From NCBI GenBank assembly GCA_022828595.1, contig JAKGHH010000004.1:51510922-51574921 (forward strand): a DNA stretch of 64,000 bases. The letters are read 5' to 3'. Every line of letters starts with the position of its first letter. The first letter of the stretch is position 1. Made by a program: the position numbers and the translations under genes. The notes beneath the pieces were generated by a model, which did no database searches, was not told where the DNA came from, and saw only the letters and a list, made by a program, of their open reading frames with translations. Below, piece after piece: positions 44,970 through 54,913 of this stretch. The stretch comes from Nelumbo lutea (Eukaryota > Streptophyta > Magnoliopsida > Proteales > Nelumbonaceae).

Positions 44970-45245
44970 ATGTTGTGTATATACATGTACTTTTTTTTTA
45001 CCGAATTGATACTTTATGGTTTCTTCTTGGCAGCCATCATGTCTGGTGTTGATTTGCCCCGCCTTTTGTTAAGCAACCAGAGACGCAAAGTAAAGAGGTC
45101 GCGCCCCAACCGGACTCCCCCCTCCGGGGGTATTGAGTTCGGGTCTACCGAGCCGGGCTTCACCTCTCTGCCGCCAGAAGTACCGCTGCCTCCACCCGGA
45201 GGAGGTGCCGATGGGGTCAGCCTCGAGGAGAGCAAGCTCCCATAG
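44970..45245 (+). pseudogene. Antisense accessory gene, part 2: basic/Pro-rich exon
   Basis: After an acceptor-like TTCTTGGCAG the frame reads IMSGVDLPRLLLSNQRRKVKRSRPNRTPP, then a Pro/Gly-rich stretch (SLPPEVPLPPPGGG) to a TAG at about 45243. Lys/Arg clusters could serve as a nuclear signal (inference). It continues the gene at 44059. Confidence 0.55.
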
Positions 45246-45332
45246 TAAGAGGTAGTCCCCCTAGGTCCCTCTCAGTCGTTTCCCTATCCGTGGCTCCCAG
45301 TAGGGAACTGGGAGGGCGTAAACGACTTCATC

Positions 45333-46085
45333 GTGGCTCGCAGGAGGAGTCAGAGAGCGATCTGCAACAAAGAGGTCGCTAAGTGGGGAACGATGGAGCC
45401 TGGGGATCTTGTTGTGCTCGTTGCTTCTCACTGTATGGTGGTAAGTGGTCCTTCTATATTCCTTTGTCCTCCTTTCCTTTTTTGTTGTCTTTTGACTCTT
45501 GTCTATTGTTGGCAGGTAAACACCACCATACATGCCATGGCCCTCCAGACACACGCCCACTCCTATGATGCTCATAACCAGAAGGTCAACATTCAGAAGC
45601 TTCAGGGTGAGCTCGACCGGACTCAAGGTGAGCTCCTTCACACTTGCAAGGGGAGCGAGTCCCAGGAGCTGCTCGTCCGAGACCAGGAGGCGCAAATTGC
45701 CAGGCTTTCTGAAGAGAGCGCGCATTACTGGGAGGAGTCATCAAGGGTGGCAGCGAAGAGGGAGCTACTTCGCCAATAGGTTCGGGATTTGGAGTCCACT
45801 CTGTTGGATCGAACTCAGAATTTTGACAACATGTTGGAGGCCGAGTGAGAGAAAGCGGTCTGGGACTTCAAATATTTTGAGGAATATCATGACCTCCAGG
45901 TAGAGTACAGTTCAAGTTCGTACCGCTCTGGGTTCAAGCTCTGTTGGTGGTTGGTCTGGAAGAAATTTTACAGGCTCAACCTCGACGGCATCACTATGAA
46001 GGGCCTGTCCCCCGAGATGGCGGACCAGGCGGAGGAAGAAGAGCCTGACTCTCCGGAGGACGAGGACGAGGAGGCGGATCCCTGA
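45333..46085 (+). pseudogene. Antisense accessory gene, part 3: coiled-coil and acidic tail
   Basis: The frame runs through a probable 75-bp intron (donor GTAAGTGG at about 45441, acceptor TTGGCAG at about 45515) into a heptad-rich region VNIQKLQGELDRTQGELL ... LLVRDQEAQIARLSEES (45580-45720). After two TAG/TGA stops (near 45777 and 45846) it ends in a very acidic tail, QAEEEEPDSPEDEDEEADP, to a TGA near 46083. Coiled coil plus acid tail suggests a protein-binding role, but this is inference. Confidence 0.6.
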
Positions 46086-46419
46086 GGCTTCAGCGGCGTT
46101 TGTCTGGACTTTTGGTGGCTCCCAAGTGCCATAAACCCGGTCTTGAAAAGATATTTTGTTGGGCGGTTGTGCCCTTTTACCTTTGGTCAGACTTTCTCGA
46201 GCTATCTATCTTGGTTATTGCTTTGTCATTTGCTATTTCTCTTTCGTGTATTGTTTTTGAAACAATGATGAATTTTTCTTTTTGCCAAAATGATCTCATC
46301 GTTTCAAGTAACTTAAAGCTACCTACTCGAAGTAGGACCCTTCGACAATTGTTGTTCTGAGCCATCTTTTGATGTTTTAAGGCATCCCTATGGTGCCACG
46401 CATGCCCGAGCTACATGTT

Positions 46420-46600
46420 TATTGCGCCGAGATCATGTTAGCCTGGCATTTTGGCCCCTAGGCTTTGAGAGTGACTCGTGGTCCACTCAGTAGTTCGCCC
46501 ATGCCATAGAGGCGACTGGATCTTATTGCGCCGAGATCATGTTAGCTCGGCATTTTGGCCCTTAGGCTTTGAGAGTGACTCGTGGTCTACTCAGTCGTTA
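46420..46600. repeat. Tandem duplication, period 104 bp
   Basis: The block TATTGCGCCGAGATCATGTTAG...TGAGAGTGACTCGTGGTC at 46420-46497 recurs at 46524-46598 with few changes. It lies between the antisense gene and the integrase; 46086-46700 is otherwise non-coding. Confidence 0.85.
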
Positions 46601-46702
46601 CAGATAATATTGTCTTAAGTTGACAATATTCCATTCCCGAGGTACTTATTTCCCTTTGAGGGTCTTGAGCTCATATGTTCCTTCCCTGAGAACTCATTTC
46701 AC

Positions 46703-47706
46703 TCAGTAAGGCCCTTCCCAATTTGGTCTGAGCTTGCCAACGCCAGGTTCGGGTACCATAACTTTCCGAAGGACCAGGTCGCCAACGCGGAGGTTCCGCT
46801 TCTTGACCCTGGCATTATAATACCGGGTCACTCTTTGTTGGTAAGCTGCTGCCCTAATATACGCGAGGTCCCTTACTTTGTCGAGTAGGTCGAGGTTGGT
46901 ACATAGCTCGTCTTCATTTGCCTTGTCGTTGTATGTTTCTAGTCGTAACGAGGGAATCTCAATCTCAACTGAAATGACTGGTGCCATAGGTGAGGTTGAA
47001 GGGAGTTTCTTCTGTGGCGGTCTTTTCTGTAGTTCGGTAGGCCCATAAAATGCTGAGTAGTTCGTCTGCCCACAGTCCTTTAGCTCTGTTTGTAACCTCT
47101 GCTTGTCCGTTCGCTTGAGAGTGTGCAACCGAAGTGAAATTCTATCGTATTCCCATATCTTGACACCAGTTCTGGAATTTTATGTCTTCAAACTGCTTAT
47201 CGTTGTTAGAGATTAACACCTGAGGTAGACCAAAGCGGCACACTATGTTCTTCCAAAAGAAGTTCTAGACGTTTCGGGTTGTAATCGTTACAAGGGGTTC
47301 CAACTTCTACCCACTTGGTGAAATAATCTACCGCTACAACTAAGAACTTCCTCTGGTCTGTCACTGGTGGGAACAGCCCAAGTATGTCGATACCCCATTG
47401 TGCGAAAGGCCATGGGTTGGTGGGGTATTTGAGATCAGCAGCGGGCTGATGATGGATGTTGGCGTGTTTCTGGCATTTGTCACACGTTTTGACGAACTCA
47501 ACAGCATCCGCTTTCATCATTGGCCAGTAGTACCCCTGTCGCGGTGCTTTTTGGGCAAGGGCCCTGCCCCCCAAGCGTCCGCCGCATAGGCCTTCATGAG
47601 TGTCGCAGAGTACGAGCTCGGCTTTGGAAGGTCGTAGGCAGCACAAGTAGGGGAGCGTATAGGATCTTTGGTACAGCCGTCCATCTATTATGATGTATTT
47701 GGCCAC
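46703..47706 (-). pseudogene. TAT integrase, broken
   Basis: The zinc region (HEGLCGGRLGGRALAQKAPRQGYYWP ... CDKCQKHANIHH) and core start WGIDILGLFPP (first Asp) lie in 47706-47206 with VVAVDYFTKWVE. The second catalytic position reads VLISNNDKQF (about 47215-47190), where ISDN is usual, so Asp is Asn. The C-terminal part (47128-46703) has YQQRVTRYYNARVKKRNLRVGDLVLRK and ends KLRPNWEGPY. A frameshift near 47210 and a stop near 47150 are present. Confidence 0.87.
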
Positions 47707-48009
47707 CTGATGCTCTACCCTTTTGGCGGCATTGCGGTCCGCAGGGAGGGTAGTAGGAAGCTCGCGAGCAGGTCAATCCAGCTCGGCTCTGCTTGAACGA
47801 TGGGAGCGACCTTCTCTACCCTCCTGAGAATGCTAGGCTGAGGCAGGTCCTCTATGTACACGGTTCTCATGGTGATACCGTTGGTGTTGGCTAACCGGTA
47901 CAAAGCGTCATCCTCAGCATTCTCCGACCTCGGGATTTGCCTAATGAAGTGTGACTGGAAGTTGAGCAGAGTCTCTCTTACTTTGGCTAAGTAGGCAATC
48001 ATGGTTGGT

Positions 48010-48240
48010 TTGCCTCATGGTGATACCACTGGTGCTTGGCTTTTACTTCTCTGGTTAAAGCTAGCCCAACTATCAATGCTTCATACTCCACTTCATTATT
48101 GGATGCTGCGAACTCAAAGCGTAGTGCGTACTCCAGTTTTGTGCCACTTGGGCCATGCAGAATTATTCTGGCTCCGCTGCCCTGCTGGTTCGAGGAGCCA
48201 TCTACATGAAGGATCCATGCCTCCTCATCCCAGTTCGTGC
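48010..48240 (-). pseudogene. Second (archaeal-type) RNase H of the TAT element
   Basis: The minus strand encodes WILHVDGSSNQQGSGARIIL, then LEYALRFEFAASNNEVEYEALIVGLALTREV. This is the VDGSSN...NNEAEYEAL pattern of the additional RNase H of TAT elements. Here Glu-Val replaces Glu-Ala. It degrades into stops below 48010. It is distinct from the ordinary RNase H at about 48400-48780. Confidence 0.8.
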
Positions 48241-48399
48241 TTGGCCTAACTAGGAGAGATGCCGCACTGGCTGCTACCTCACGAGGCTCGGACTCAGCTA
48301 GCCTGGGAGTTTCGGGCTTGCCCGAACTGAGGGCCTCGTGCTCAACCGGCCTGGGGACTTCGAAGCTGAAAGTGCACTCCGCAATAAAATCTGCTAAGG

Positions 48400-49082
48400 C
48401 TTGGGCCTTAATAGCAGTTCACGGCTTGAATTGGAGGTCGTATTCACTGAGCTCAATGGCCCACTTTGTTAGTCGACCAGAGACCTCGGGCTTAAGTAAG
48501 ACTTGCCTCAGAGGTTTATCGGTGAGGACGATAACAGCATGAGCTTGGAAGTACGGGTGGAGCTTTCGAGCTGTGACGACCAGTGCGTAGGCTAGCTTCT
48601 CTATCTCTGGGTATTTCGTCTCTGCTCCCTACAATACTTTACTAACATAGTAGATGGGTCATTGGACCCGGTCTACTTCCTTTATTAGTACTGATCTGAC
48701 CACTTCGTCACTTGCCGAGAGGTACAATTCTAAAATATCGCCCTCTTCGGGCCGGGTTAAGATTGGTACACTAGTGAGGTATTTCTTGAGCTCATCAAAT
48801 GTGAGCTGGCAGTCTTGGATCCACTCAAACCCTTTGGTTTTAATTGCCTTAAAGAAAGGCAGGCAGCGGTTTGTCGACTTGGACATAAAGCGGCTTAGGG
48901 CGGCTATGCGGCCATTCAACCTTTGAACCTTCTTCAATTTCCGGGGTGGTCTCATATCTAGGATGGCCTTAATTTTATTCGGGTTGGCCTCAGTGCCGCG
49001 CTGGTTGACAATGTACCCTAGGAATTTGCCTGAGGTAACACCGAAGACACACTTGTTTGGATTTAACTTCATATTAAATTGT
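48400..49082 (-). pseudogene. TAT RT connection and first RNase H
   Basis: From 49072: MKLNPNKCVFGVTSGKFLGYIV, RPPRKLKKVQRLNGRIAALSRFMSK, FDELKKYLTSVPILTRP, then the RNase H start LELYLSASDEVVRSVLI (about 48735-48690). After a stop near 48659 it continues KYPEIEKLAYALVVTARKLHPYFQAH and LKPEVSGRLTKWAIELSEYDLQF to about 48420. Confidence 0.85.
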
Positions 49083-49700
49083 CACAAAATTTGAAAGACA
49101 GAATGTAAGTCTTGTATTAATTCATGTGAGAATTGGGTTTTGACGACCATGTCGTCTACATAACACTCTATTTTTCTGCCAACTAATGGCTCAAATAGTT
49201 TATTTACAAGCCTTCGAAAGGTTGCCATAGCACTTTTCAATCCGAAGGGCATAACCTTGTAACAATACAGACCAAACTCTGTTATGAAGGCAGTTTTTTC
49301 TTCGTCTGCCGGGTCCATCCTGATCTGGTTGTAGCCTGAATAGGTGTCTAAGAAACTCAGCAACACGTGCCCCGAGGTCGCGTCCACTAGGCGATCAATT
49401 CTAGGAAGGGGGAAGCAATCTTTTGGGCAAGCTCGGTTCAAGTCGGTGTAGTCGACACACATGCGGGTAATGGACTTCTCTTATGAAGTCGGCTGCGAGG
49501 ATCTTTTCGACCTCCTCGTCGACTGCTTTCCATCGCTCTGGGGCTAGGTTGTGTTTCTTCTGTCTAATAAGCCTAACTATAGGATTAGTATTAAGATTGT
49601 GAGTTATGAGATTAGGGTCTATGCCAGGCATCTCTGTCGTGGACCATGCAAAAAATCTAAGTTTTGAAGTAGGAAACTTACTAGTTCGGATCGTAGGGGT
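49082..49700 (-). pseudogene. TAT reverse transcriptase, catalytic part, with an internal deletion
   Basis: It starts with PGIDPNLITHNLNTNP ... APERWKAVDEEVEKILAADFIREVHYP and then jumps directly to MCVDYTDLNRACPKDCFPLPRID, so the usual WLANVVLVKK-type block (about 16-18 residues) is missing at about 49465. The active site ECYVDDMVVKT near 49150 keeps both Asp. A stop follows near 49082. Confidence 0.87.
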
Positions 49701-49786
49701 TTCTGGACTGAAACTCCGAGCTGAAGTATCCGAGTTGGGTGTTCCGCTGAAGCTAGAATAGCAACTGTTTCTTCCGTGGGTGCAGC

Positions 49787-50050
49787 TCATTCTTTGCCTT
49801 GCTCCGTAGGTCGCTCCAGTTCGAGATTGTCGGCCACCTTGGTCTTTCCCTTGAGGGCGGCAACATAGCACTTGCGAGACTCAAGTTGGTCGCCCCGCAC
49901 TACCCCCACTCCAAAGTTCGTAGGGAACTTCATTGCCAAATAATAAGTGGAGACCACCGCCCGTAGGGCATGGGTGATCAGTCGGCCTATTATGGCATTG
50001 TACGAGGAGGGGGTCGCGACCACTAAGAAGTCATGGTTGAGCCTTACCAC
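49787..50050 (-). pseudogene. TAT aspartic protease region (C-terminal part)
   Basis: The frame holds FLVVATPSSYNAIIGRLITHALRAVVSTYYLAMKFPT and GVGVVRGDQLESRKCYVAALK, the standard TAT blocks after the protease core. The usual Asp in VVDCPS and the Pro in GRPT are changed. Confidence 0.8.
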
Positions 50051-50264
50051 GCTGGGCCATGCGCCGACTTCGATTACTGAGGTTACGCAGGCCTGGCAAG
50101 TTGGGATCCTCCTGACCTGACTGCCCGCGGTGAGATCAGAGTGGCTGGTCTTTCCTTCTTGTAGCGGGAGGAGACGTGGCTCTTAGGGGGTTCTAGGAAA
50201 CCTCTTCTTGGCGAGAAGGGCGTTCATTCTGGCAACGAGGCCTAGTTTGTCGCGAGGCCGGGTG

Positions 50265-50657
50265 CTAAGGAGGGAGCTGAGGCTGTGGCTGAGGCAGCTG
50301 AGGGAACTGTTGCTGATAGTGATATTGAGAGACTTGGTGCAGCACCTGCTGCTGGTAGAGCTGGAATTGCTGAAACTGCTGCATCTGGGCTTGCATGGCC
50401 AGCATGGACTGCACCAGGTTATCGAGTTGGCTCTGGCTTGTCATCGGAGGGACGATGGAAGGCTCAGTGAAGGTTGTCCCAACTGAAAAAGGTAGGGGGA
50501 CGGTCAAGGGTGCCGTTACTTGCGACATGTCCAGGCTGGAGACTCCATCTGCGGAGAGGGGAATAGTGAACTGCCCAATGCAGACCACGGGAACCTGGAG
50601 TTGTTCCTCGGTGATGCCCATCTCCATGCTGCATCTGGCATTGCTTGAAGAAGCCAT
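50265..50657 (-). pseudogene. TAT gag N-terminus, remainder deleted
   Basis: The ATG at 50657 lies about 58 bases after the PBS. The product has a Gln-rich end (QAQMQQFQQFQLYQQQVLHQ). The capsid core seen in the copy at 61.3-61.7 kb is absent: only about 200 bp separate this frame from the protease region, so most of gag has been deleted. Confidence 0.7.
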
Positions 50658-50714
50658 GGGCGCTAAATCTTAAAAAGGGAGTTGCAGAAACTAATGGGAG
50701 GCTTTTTGAAGCGT

Positions 50715-50732
50715 TTCCCACAGACGGCGCCA
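50715..50732 (-). other. Primer-binding site of the TAT element
   Basis: The minus strand reads TGGCGCCGTCTGTGGGAA two bases after the LTR end. This is the least altered of the gypsy PBSs in the window. Confidence 0.88.
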
Positions 50733-50734
50733 AA

Positions 50735-51640
50735 TGATGGTGCACAATTCGGGCACTCCTATCTAGCTACTGACTGGCTCCTTGATGGCGACGAGTGGCA
50801 CTTGAGAAGATGGAAAAGAAGGATTCCCAGGGATATACCCGGTGGGAATACTCCGATGCTTAAGTTAGAACGCTGGGTAAGGAAAAAGAAGAGTGCGAAA
50901 GCTAAGAGTGTAGGTTGCGCTTTTTCACTGTGCTCGAGAGATTAGCTCGCGAGAAAATATAGATTTCGCCTTCAAGTACGAGGGTGCGGAAATATTCAAA
51001 AGTCTCAGAGAGCCTTTTCCCTTCTACCTCAAGGGCTTTTATAGGGGCATTCTTGTTAGATCGGGCGTAACCGCCACTGGGCCCCTACCATAGTCGTTAC
51101 CTGCCAGGGCTGCGCAGGTGGCCATTGCGACGTACCCCTTGCTCGGATGGGTGACACGTCTCCAAAGGATAGGCACGCCTCTACCTACTGAGAGACGTGG
51201 GGGCAGACTGTCGAAAGGATAGGGACTATGCCGTCAGTCAAGGGACGTGGCGCAGTCTGATTGGTACGGTCTGTCAAATAGAAGCTTCCTGAGAAACGCT
51301 CGCGCTGCTCACTTGTGAGCTATTTTGTAGCGAGCTTAGGAATACTTCAGGGTTACCCTTATTAGAATTGGTCTCTGGAATTACTTATCTGCTTAGGGGC
51401 TTGAGCGAGCTGGTTTCCCTAGCTCACGAGCTAAGGTAGCCTCGGAATATCCCCTTCGAGGTAGCTCGGAGAATCCGGAGTTCGTGTTGTAGCGAGCTCC
51501 TTCAGCGAGCTATGATATAGCGAGCTGCTTTATAGGCATGTTACTTAGCCTTTACCAGGCTATGATGCTGAGCTATTGCTCGTGCTGAGTCAAGTCCACG
51601 TGTCATCGTTTCGTAGGTCGGGCCAAATCATCCTCCATCA
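50735..51640 (-). repeat. 5' LTR of the TAT element
   Basis: 906 bp, TGATGGAGGA...GTGCACCATCA on the minus strand. The TATA box (TATAAAAG) is at 51036-51043. A solo relative sits at 53180-54008. Confidence 0.9.
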
Positions 51641-51977
51641 GGTTGGACCTGGTCCGCCTGTAACAAATTTATATTGGATTGGGTTGCATTAAGCCAATAT
51701 CTAGTCCATTGATATAAGATAAGAATATATATTTCAATGGACCGGATTTGGGTTGAAACCAATCTAAATCAAAACAAATTTGAATAGATTAGACAGTCCA
51801 AACATTGAATTGGACCGGTCGAAATTGGTCCAAAGCATTCATTGAATTGGATTAGAACTGGTCCATTTATAATGGACTCACATCTGGATTGGACTGGACC
51901 AAATTCAATCCAATTGACACCCCTAGAACTGTCTTTACCAACTGATTCTCTATAGCTTTCTTTTTCTTTTTTTTTTA
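51641..51977. repeat. Old repeat fragment ending TTGACACCCCTA
   Basis: TTGGATTGGGTTG- and TTGAATTGGACC-type sequence ends in CAATTGACACCCCTAG, a terminus common to a plant MITE family from general knowledge. The left end is not in place, because the TAT LTR abuts it. Related wording occurs at 16230-16990. Confidence 0.45.
51969..51977. repeat. Left 9-bp TSD TTTTTTTTA
   Basis: Identical to 54905-54913, directly outside the inverted repeats of the Mutator-like element. The low complexity weakens it slightly. Confidence 0.7.
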
Positions 51978-52499
51978 GGGTAAAATACCAAAACTCCCCT
52001 GAAGTTTCTGACAATAATAAAAACCTCCCCTGAAAATTCTAACAATAATAAAAACCTCCCTTCTATCATTACTCCCAATAGAAAATGTATAAAGTTTCAA
52101 AATTACCCCTGGTTAAATCGTCATGTCGTATTTTAGGCTTCTTGCACTGGATCTTTTGGAGTTACAAATCGACATTACTATAAAAAAGAACATTTTTATA
52201 GACAAGGTATGAACAAAAGGCGAGAGAGATGGAGAGTGAGATTCGGGGTTTGGACAAACATAGAGCGATCGATGAAAAAGCTATAACGCTAGTCTCATGC
52301 AAAAGAAAGTTCAGAGACTAAACTAACTAAACCAAAGGAAGAATCGATGCTGTTAGTTAAAGAAACTCAAATCCCAATTTTTCATAAGCAATTCGTCCAT
52401 CATCAAGTATGTACGCTAAAAGAATATATAGAAGGAATTATCATCTTTTCAACATCATCAAGATCATCTCTAAAAAGAACATTTAATTATCTCAGACTC

Positions 52500-52625
52500 A
52501 AAGAAGTTCTCTCTTTGTGGCATACACGTACTTGTAGATGTTGTCTTGGTGTTTCTTGTAAACAAAACCTAAGAAGATAAATATACAAGAGCCAATAATG
52601 AGTCCGATAGCCATTCCGGCCTTGT
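52500..52625 (-). pseudogene. Fragment encoding one membrane helix, inside the MULE
   Basis: On the minus strand codons read NKAGMAIGLIIGSCIFIFLGFVYKK, a clear hydrophobic helix followed by Lys and then HQDNIYKYVYATKRE. The parent gene is not recognised. The frame is lost on both sides. Confidence 0.4.
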
Positions 52626-52679
52626 TTTAATTTTCTAGCAGCAATTGCATGCATTAACTATAAAAAAGTGTTGATGGGT

Positions 52680-53060
52680 GGGTCATGAATCTTCTCATCA
52701 GCAAACCATCTCCTCTCCTAATCCTTTAGCCTGTGGTTGGGATTTGGGCTCTCAACCACTCCTTTCTCATCGACACACAGCATGGCTTCCTATGTCCTGT
52801 CCATATAGCTTTTCTGGCACTGTTGTTGTTCTTGTACTCGTACCTCCCATGGAGACGATTGTGACTGGTTTTATCGATCCTTGGTTTGATATATCTAATA
52901 ACATGGGTGTATCATGGTAATAATTTGTAGTGGCATGGTTCTTATTGCAAGCAAATCAGTGCATGGAGGGTGTTGCCTTCCCAAGACCGGCCAACTTGAA
53001 CTTGACTTCCTTGTGAAAGGCCTCCAGCTGCCTTATTGTAATGACAGGAAGGCTTTTACA
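52680..53060 (+). other. Gene-like fragment inside the MULE, unidentified
   Basis: It has a more balanced base composition than its surroundings and an 80-residue ORF (52678-52920), but no domain I can name. It may derive from non-coding parts of a captured gene. Confidence 0.3.
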
Positions 53061-53179
53061 TAGTGCAATATGATCCCATTCTATCTTGGTGAGATTGGTT
53101 TACACTTTATGCTCTTGAAGTTCAAACTACGTTTATATATGATCTCATGATTGGATCCTTGATGGAATTTGAAGTAGCA

Positions 53180-54008
53180 TGATCCGGTCACTCCTACCTG
53201 GCACTCACGTGGCTCCTGGAAGGTACCTGAGATGAGGAAGAAGAAGAATCCCCGGGAGTTTACCCCGTGGGGATACTCCGATGCTTAAGTTAGTACTATG
53301 TAGGAGAAGCAAGAAGGAGATGAAGGCTAAGAGTGTAGATAGCGCGTTCTCACTATACTTTAGAGATTAGAGGTTTCCAGAAGAAGTTTCTCTTCTGCCC
53401 TGAGAGCTTTTATAGGGACATTTATGTTAGGTCGGGCATACCGCCGCTGGGCTCCTGCCACAACCGTTACCTGCCAGGGCTGCACAGGTGGCCGTTGTGG
53501 CGCACGTCTCACCTGGGTGAATGACACGTCTCCGGAGTGACAGGCACACCCTTGCCTGCTATGAGACGTGGATGCAGATTGTCGAAAGGACTGGGACTGC
53601 ACTGTCAGTAAGGGATATGGCGCAGTCTGACCGGTACGGTCTATCAGTCAGAAGCTTCCTGGGGAGTGCTCGCGCGGTTCATTGCGAGTTATTCTGTAGT
53701 GAACTTGGAACATTCCAGGGTTACCCTTAGTGGAATTGGCCCTAGGGATGGCTTGTCTGCTTGGGGGCTCAGATGAGCTAATGACCTTAGCTCGCGAGCT
53801 AAAATTGCCTCAGAGTATCTCTTCAAAGGTAGCTCGGGGGGCCCGGGGCTTGCACCACAGCAAACCCCTTTCGCGAGTTACAATGTAGCGAGCTGCTTTG
53901 TAGACCCGTCACTTGGTCATACCAGGCTACAGCGCTGAGCTGCCGCTCATGCTGAGTCAGTGCCCATGTGTCACTGTTTCATAAGTTGGGTCAAATCATC
54001 CTCCATCA
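53180..54008 (-). mobile_element. Solo LTR of the TAT family inside the MULE
   Basis: It matches the LTR at 50735-51640: GGGGATACTCCGATGCTTAAGTTAG near the left end, the TATA box (minus strand) at 53407-53414, and the end CCTCCATCA at 54008. The left end may start about 4 bases earlier; then the flanks GAAGT/GAACT would be a 4-of-5 TSD. No internal domain is attached. Confidence 0.82.
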
Positions 54009-54133
54009 GAACTAATTAGCAAAGTTAATATAGCTCGTTGTAGCCTTTAGCATCATTTTCAAGAAATTTCTTACTAGACTGTACACATTTAAAGTTCTCA
54101 CCATGATTATATTCTCTTGTTGATCCAATGCAG

Positions 54134-54327
54134 CTCTAGGACTTGAAGGGCTTGTATAACTACTGGCCTAGCATCAAATACCTAAGCAGCGAGAGTCGCC
54201 ACTTGCGGAAAAGTACATGGAAAACATATTGTGTTTGCTCTGGCCTTGGTGAGCACAACTATTTCAGCAAGGCATTGAATCTTCGGGCAAAGATGGACAT
54301 GCTCTTAGTATTTAAGAGAAGTGGTAA
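54134..54327 (+). pseudogene. Captured exon of an unidentified gene, inside the MULE
   Basis: An acceptor-like pyrimidine tract and CAG end at 54133 and a donor GTGGTAAGT begins at about 54325. Between them one frame encodes DLKGLYNYWPSIKYLSSESR, then HLRKSTWKTYCVCSGLGEHN and YFSKALNLRAKMDMLLVFKR, with a single TAG near the start where Gln would fit. The sharp exon borders suggest capture of a real gene. I do not recognise the family. Confidence 0.5.
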
Positions 54328-54904
54328 GTAATTGAGCTCTTTTGTTTAGAATAATTTTTATAATCAAGATGTCAAATTATCTAAATTGGTCCTCTATTTC
54401 TTCAGTCCTAGAGGCTAGAGTTGATCTGCCCAAAGTGAAGAGAAGTTCACATGTATACTATAAGCACTCCATACTATTGGTGGGGGGAAAGAGATATGGG
54501 GAGAGGGAGACAGGTTTTTGGTGTCAGGCGCTGGAACTAATGAGGTTTGAGGAGGATCTAGAGAAGCAGTGAAATCAGCAAAAAGGTAGCAATAGAAGAA
54601 CAGAGATAGAGAGCACACTAGCCTCTCCCCATGGTCTAGGGCCTTTGACCACGCAGAAAGATGAAAGAGGATAAAACAGATCGAAGGAAATTTTTGTTGA
54701 ATTTCAAATAGGGATATTTCAGTAAAAATATATATAAAATAATTTACAAAAGGACAAAATGGAAATTTAAAAAAACTAATACTTCAGTTTAACGTTTTCC
54801 AATCAAATTTTTAAAATTTCAAGAAAGATATTTATTAAATTGATACTAAAGGAGGATTTTATCATTATCAGAGACTTCTTCAAGGGAGATATTGTATTTT
54901 ACCC

Positions 54905-54913
54905 TTTTTTTTA
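54905..54913. repeat. Right 9-bp TSD TTTTTTTTA
   Basis: See 51969-51977. Confidence 0.7.

Larger units (their letters stand above)
43187..51640 (-). mobile_element. TAT-lineage Ty3/gypsy element with an antisense accessory gene
   Basis: On the minus strand: 5' LTR 51640-50735, PBS 50732-50715, gag (short), protease, RT, RNase H, a second archaeal-type RNase H, integrase, a 3' region that encodes a gene on the other strand, purine tract and a truncated 3' LTR (43690-43187). The double RNase H marks the TAT lineage. Stops, deletions and a changed integrase Asp show it is inactive. Confidence 0.9.
51978..54904. mobile_element. Mutator-like element with gene-like content (Pack-MULE candidate)
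   Basis: The left end GGGTAAAATACCAAAACTCCCC and the reverse complement of the right end GGGTAAAATACAATATCTCCCT match and stay similar for about 60 bp (TCTGACAATAATAAAA / TCTGATAATGATAAAA). A perfect 9-bp TSD flanks it, the size typical of Mutator. No transposase ORF is present. Inside are exon-like fragments (52500-52625, 52680-53060, 54134-54327) and a later solo LTR. After removing the LTR the element is about 2.1 kb. Confidence 0.78.

Noticed and set aside
45014..45235. Pro/Gly-rich ORF on the minus strand opposite the antisense gene
   Set aside because: It is the reverse shadow of the Pro/Gly codons of the plus-strand exon.
54415..54618. 67-residue minus-strand ORF rich in Pro/Ser
   Set aside because: No domain, lies in purine-rich DNA (AGAGATAGAGAG type), within the Pack-MULE; not supported as a gene.
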